Source: Psilocybe azurescens | Lineage: Eukaryota > Basidiomycota > Agaricomycetes > Agaricales > Agrocybaceae | Assembly (NCBI GenBank): GCA_023853785.1 | Contig: JAJIRX010000017.1 | Location: 1-20,729, forward strand | Length of the DNA: 20,729 bases | Direction of reading: 5' to 3' | In this document: positions 19,423 through 20,729 of the stretch, piece by piece | Numbering within the stretch: position 1 is the stretch's first letter | How the letters are laid out: the number at the start of each line of letters is the position of its first letter | Position numbers and translations under genes: made by a program | Notes under the pieces: model-generated | Databases searched by the model: none | The model's input: the letters and a program-made list of their open reading frames with translations, nothing else | Told to the model about the DNA's origin: nothing

Positions 19423-19848
19423 CATTCTCGGGATTGTCCGACTGCTGCTTTTAGAAATGATTATACCAACTTCCTGGTTTCGACGAACATGGAAACTTAG
19501 CGCTTAGCATCTCACAGGGGCTGCCGTTTGTGCCGGACCAATCCCCAGCATGTAAAGGATATAGTATAATCTCGCGGAACCAACCAATGATCGATGGGGC
19601 ATGATATACCCATCGGCGTATAATTAGCCGCTCCGACGCAGGCTGGATGAACTGGATCCCCTGGATCCAGCAGAAATCAAGGAGTGTGTGTAGGCGGAGG
19701 TGCCTGTGCGCTATGTCACGTTCTCCGGCGTAGGGTGTTGCTGTACCACAACAAAGCACAATCAAAAATATTTCGATTTTAATTAAGTAGAGGACCTCAG
19801 ACCTGACTCGTAAGCGAGTCTAGCTCTCGACGCAATTTTCAAGACGCC

Positions 19849-20097
19849 TTAAACCCGTAAGTGTATCGAGCTGGGAGGCTTGATATTTTAGTATCTTGAA
19901 GAGAGAGTTAGAGAATTCCAAGCACTGCACGTAAATACCCAGCCAATCAGACCCCGCGTATGTCCGCCATCGATTGAGTCACAGGCTATAGCCACGCCGT
20001 TGACAGGCACTACTGTTTCATCAAACGACGCACAATCACAACCCTGATGGCCTGGAGTCTTAATTTTGCCATCCAGGTTGAAACCAAGTATACCCTC
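19849..20097 (-). other. Possible terminal exon of an unrecognised protein
   Basis: After an acceptor-like TTTTAG, the minus strand stays open for 82 codons to a TAA. It reads as balanced protein sequence with Cys and Gly (GFNLDGKIKTPGHQG, VVPVNGVAIACDS, GLIGWVFTCSAWNSL). The stretch has no ATG, so it would be an internal or terminal exon. A candidate upstream exon ends at a GTAAGA donor at 20265/20264, but the two cannot be joined in phase with confidence. I do not recognise a family. Confidence 0.3.
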
Positions 20098-20729
20098 CTA
20101 AAATACGTACTTCGGGAAGTATGAGGAGTATCTGGTCTAGATGCTATCAATTTAGTTTGCGATCCACATTTAAATATCAAGGGCATCCTTCCTAAAAATG
20201 AATGCATACTTCGTGGGGCACGAGGCATCCGCCGGCGGGATGTTCATAGCTGCAGGCTTCTTACCTGATCCCAAAGCCTATTCGCTCGACTTGTCCAGAC
20301 TGCGCAGCACATATAATTAAACAATTCGGTAGTAGTAGCCCACGTTCATGACACAGACATAGCAGGGGTATACAAAAAGATTTGATAATAGATGTAGAAA
20401 GAATGAGGATCATAAGATCGATACGGACGTCGCCTGTGTCTTCCAGTAACACTCCAGATAGATTCTAGAACTTCGCGTTCATCCATTATGACCACCATTT
20501 GTAAGATGGCTTCTGGATGGATCGTATACATTCATATCTACAAAGCACGCTCAGCAGCCTTCGAGACTAAAAAATCCCACTTACTATTTTGCATAGCATT
20601 ACCATTAGGAGCAGAAGAAACTACACGTAGAATTGTTTCACCATCCAACTCTCAAATTGACAAAGGAGGAGTGTACGACAACATACCTTGGTTCTGCATC
20701 GACCCCATGACCGATTCCTGTGCATGTAC

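Larger units (their letters stand above)
18958..20729. other. Right-hand region with no confident gene
   Basis: Stop-rich in all frames apart from short stretches. 18958-19320 may include the TM-C 5' end and promoter. A GGGGTTCGATC at 19102-19112 resembles a tRNA B box, but no cloverleaf forms around it. A 22-base tandem repeat lies at 19360-19402 and a possible exon at 19849-20097. 20100-20729 shows isolated donor- and acceptor-like words but no joined gene. Confidence 0.4.

Noticed and set aside
1..20729. Programmed ribosomal frameshifting as an explanation for the breaks
   Set aside because: The breaks are too many, occur in unrelated genes and at differing runs, and lack slippery heptamers with downstream structure.

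Overview
The window looks like nuclear DNA of a basidiomycete fungus, probably an Agaricomycete. Genes on both strands are cut by many short spliceosomal introns (mostly 48-77 bases, GTRNGY...YAG). Both tRNA genes carry an intron. The gene content (heme-thiolate haloperoxidase family, secretory GH92 mannosidase, Dnj1/DNAJC3-type ER J-protein, KEL3/KLHDC4-type kelch protein) fits that group. I recognise no transposon, virus, CRISPR array or bacterial-style operon.

Layout: 42-2803 (+) is a 13-exon kelch-repeat protein with a DUF4110-like C-terminus. 3161-4406 (-) is a multi-pass membrane protein (TM-A). 5750-7770 (-) is the ER TPR/J-domain co-chaperone. 8393-8477 (+) is tRNA-Gly(GCC) and 8836-8944 (-) is tRNA-Leu(CAA). 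8945-10778 is gene-poor, with one possible decayed exon pair. 10779-11947 (+) is TM-B, a paralogue of TM-A. 12363-13255 (-) is a haloperoxidase-family gene with an in-frame stop and a frame break. 14086-17350 (-) is a 12-exon GH92 alpha-mannosidase with signal peptide and a C-terminal RDEL. 18170 to about 18957 (-) is TM-C, a third member of the membrane family. The last 1.8 kb holds only an unassigned possible exon and a short tandem repeat.

Two things stand out. First, TM-A, TM-B and TM-C are diverged copies of one membrane-protein family that I do not recognise. They lie on both strands about 6 kb apart and keep the same intron positions and phases. Second, most conserved genes here contain single-base frame breaks, nearly all one base short and nearly all in short homopolymers. 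Exon-length arithmetic confirms them independently of homology. This may be an indel-prone assembly rather than true gene decay, and it must be settled before any gene is called a pseudogene.

Functionally, the J-protein and the mannosidase would both act in the secretory pathway (ER folding and N-glycan trimming). Nothing suggests the genes form one cluster or pathway. All gene models were built by eye from splice signals, phase and family motifs, without database searches.
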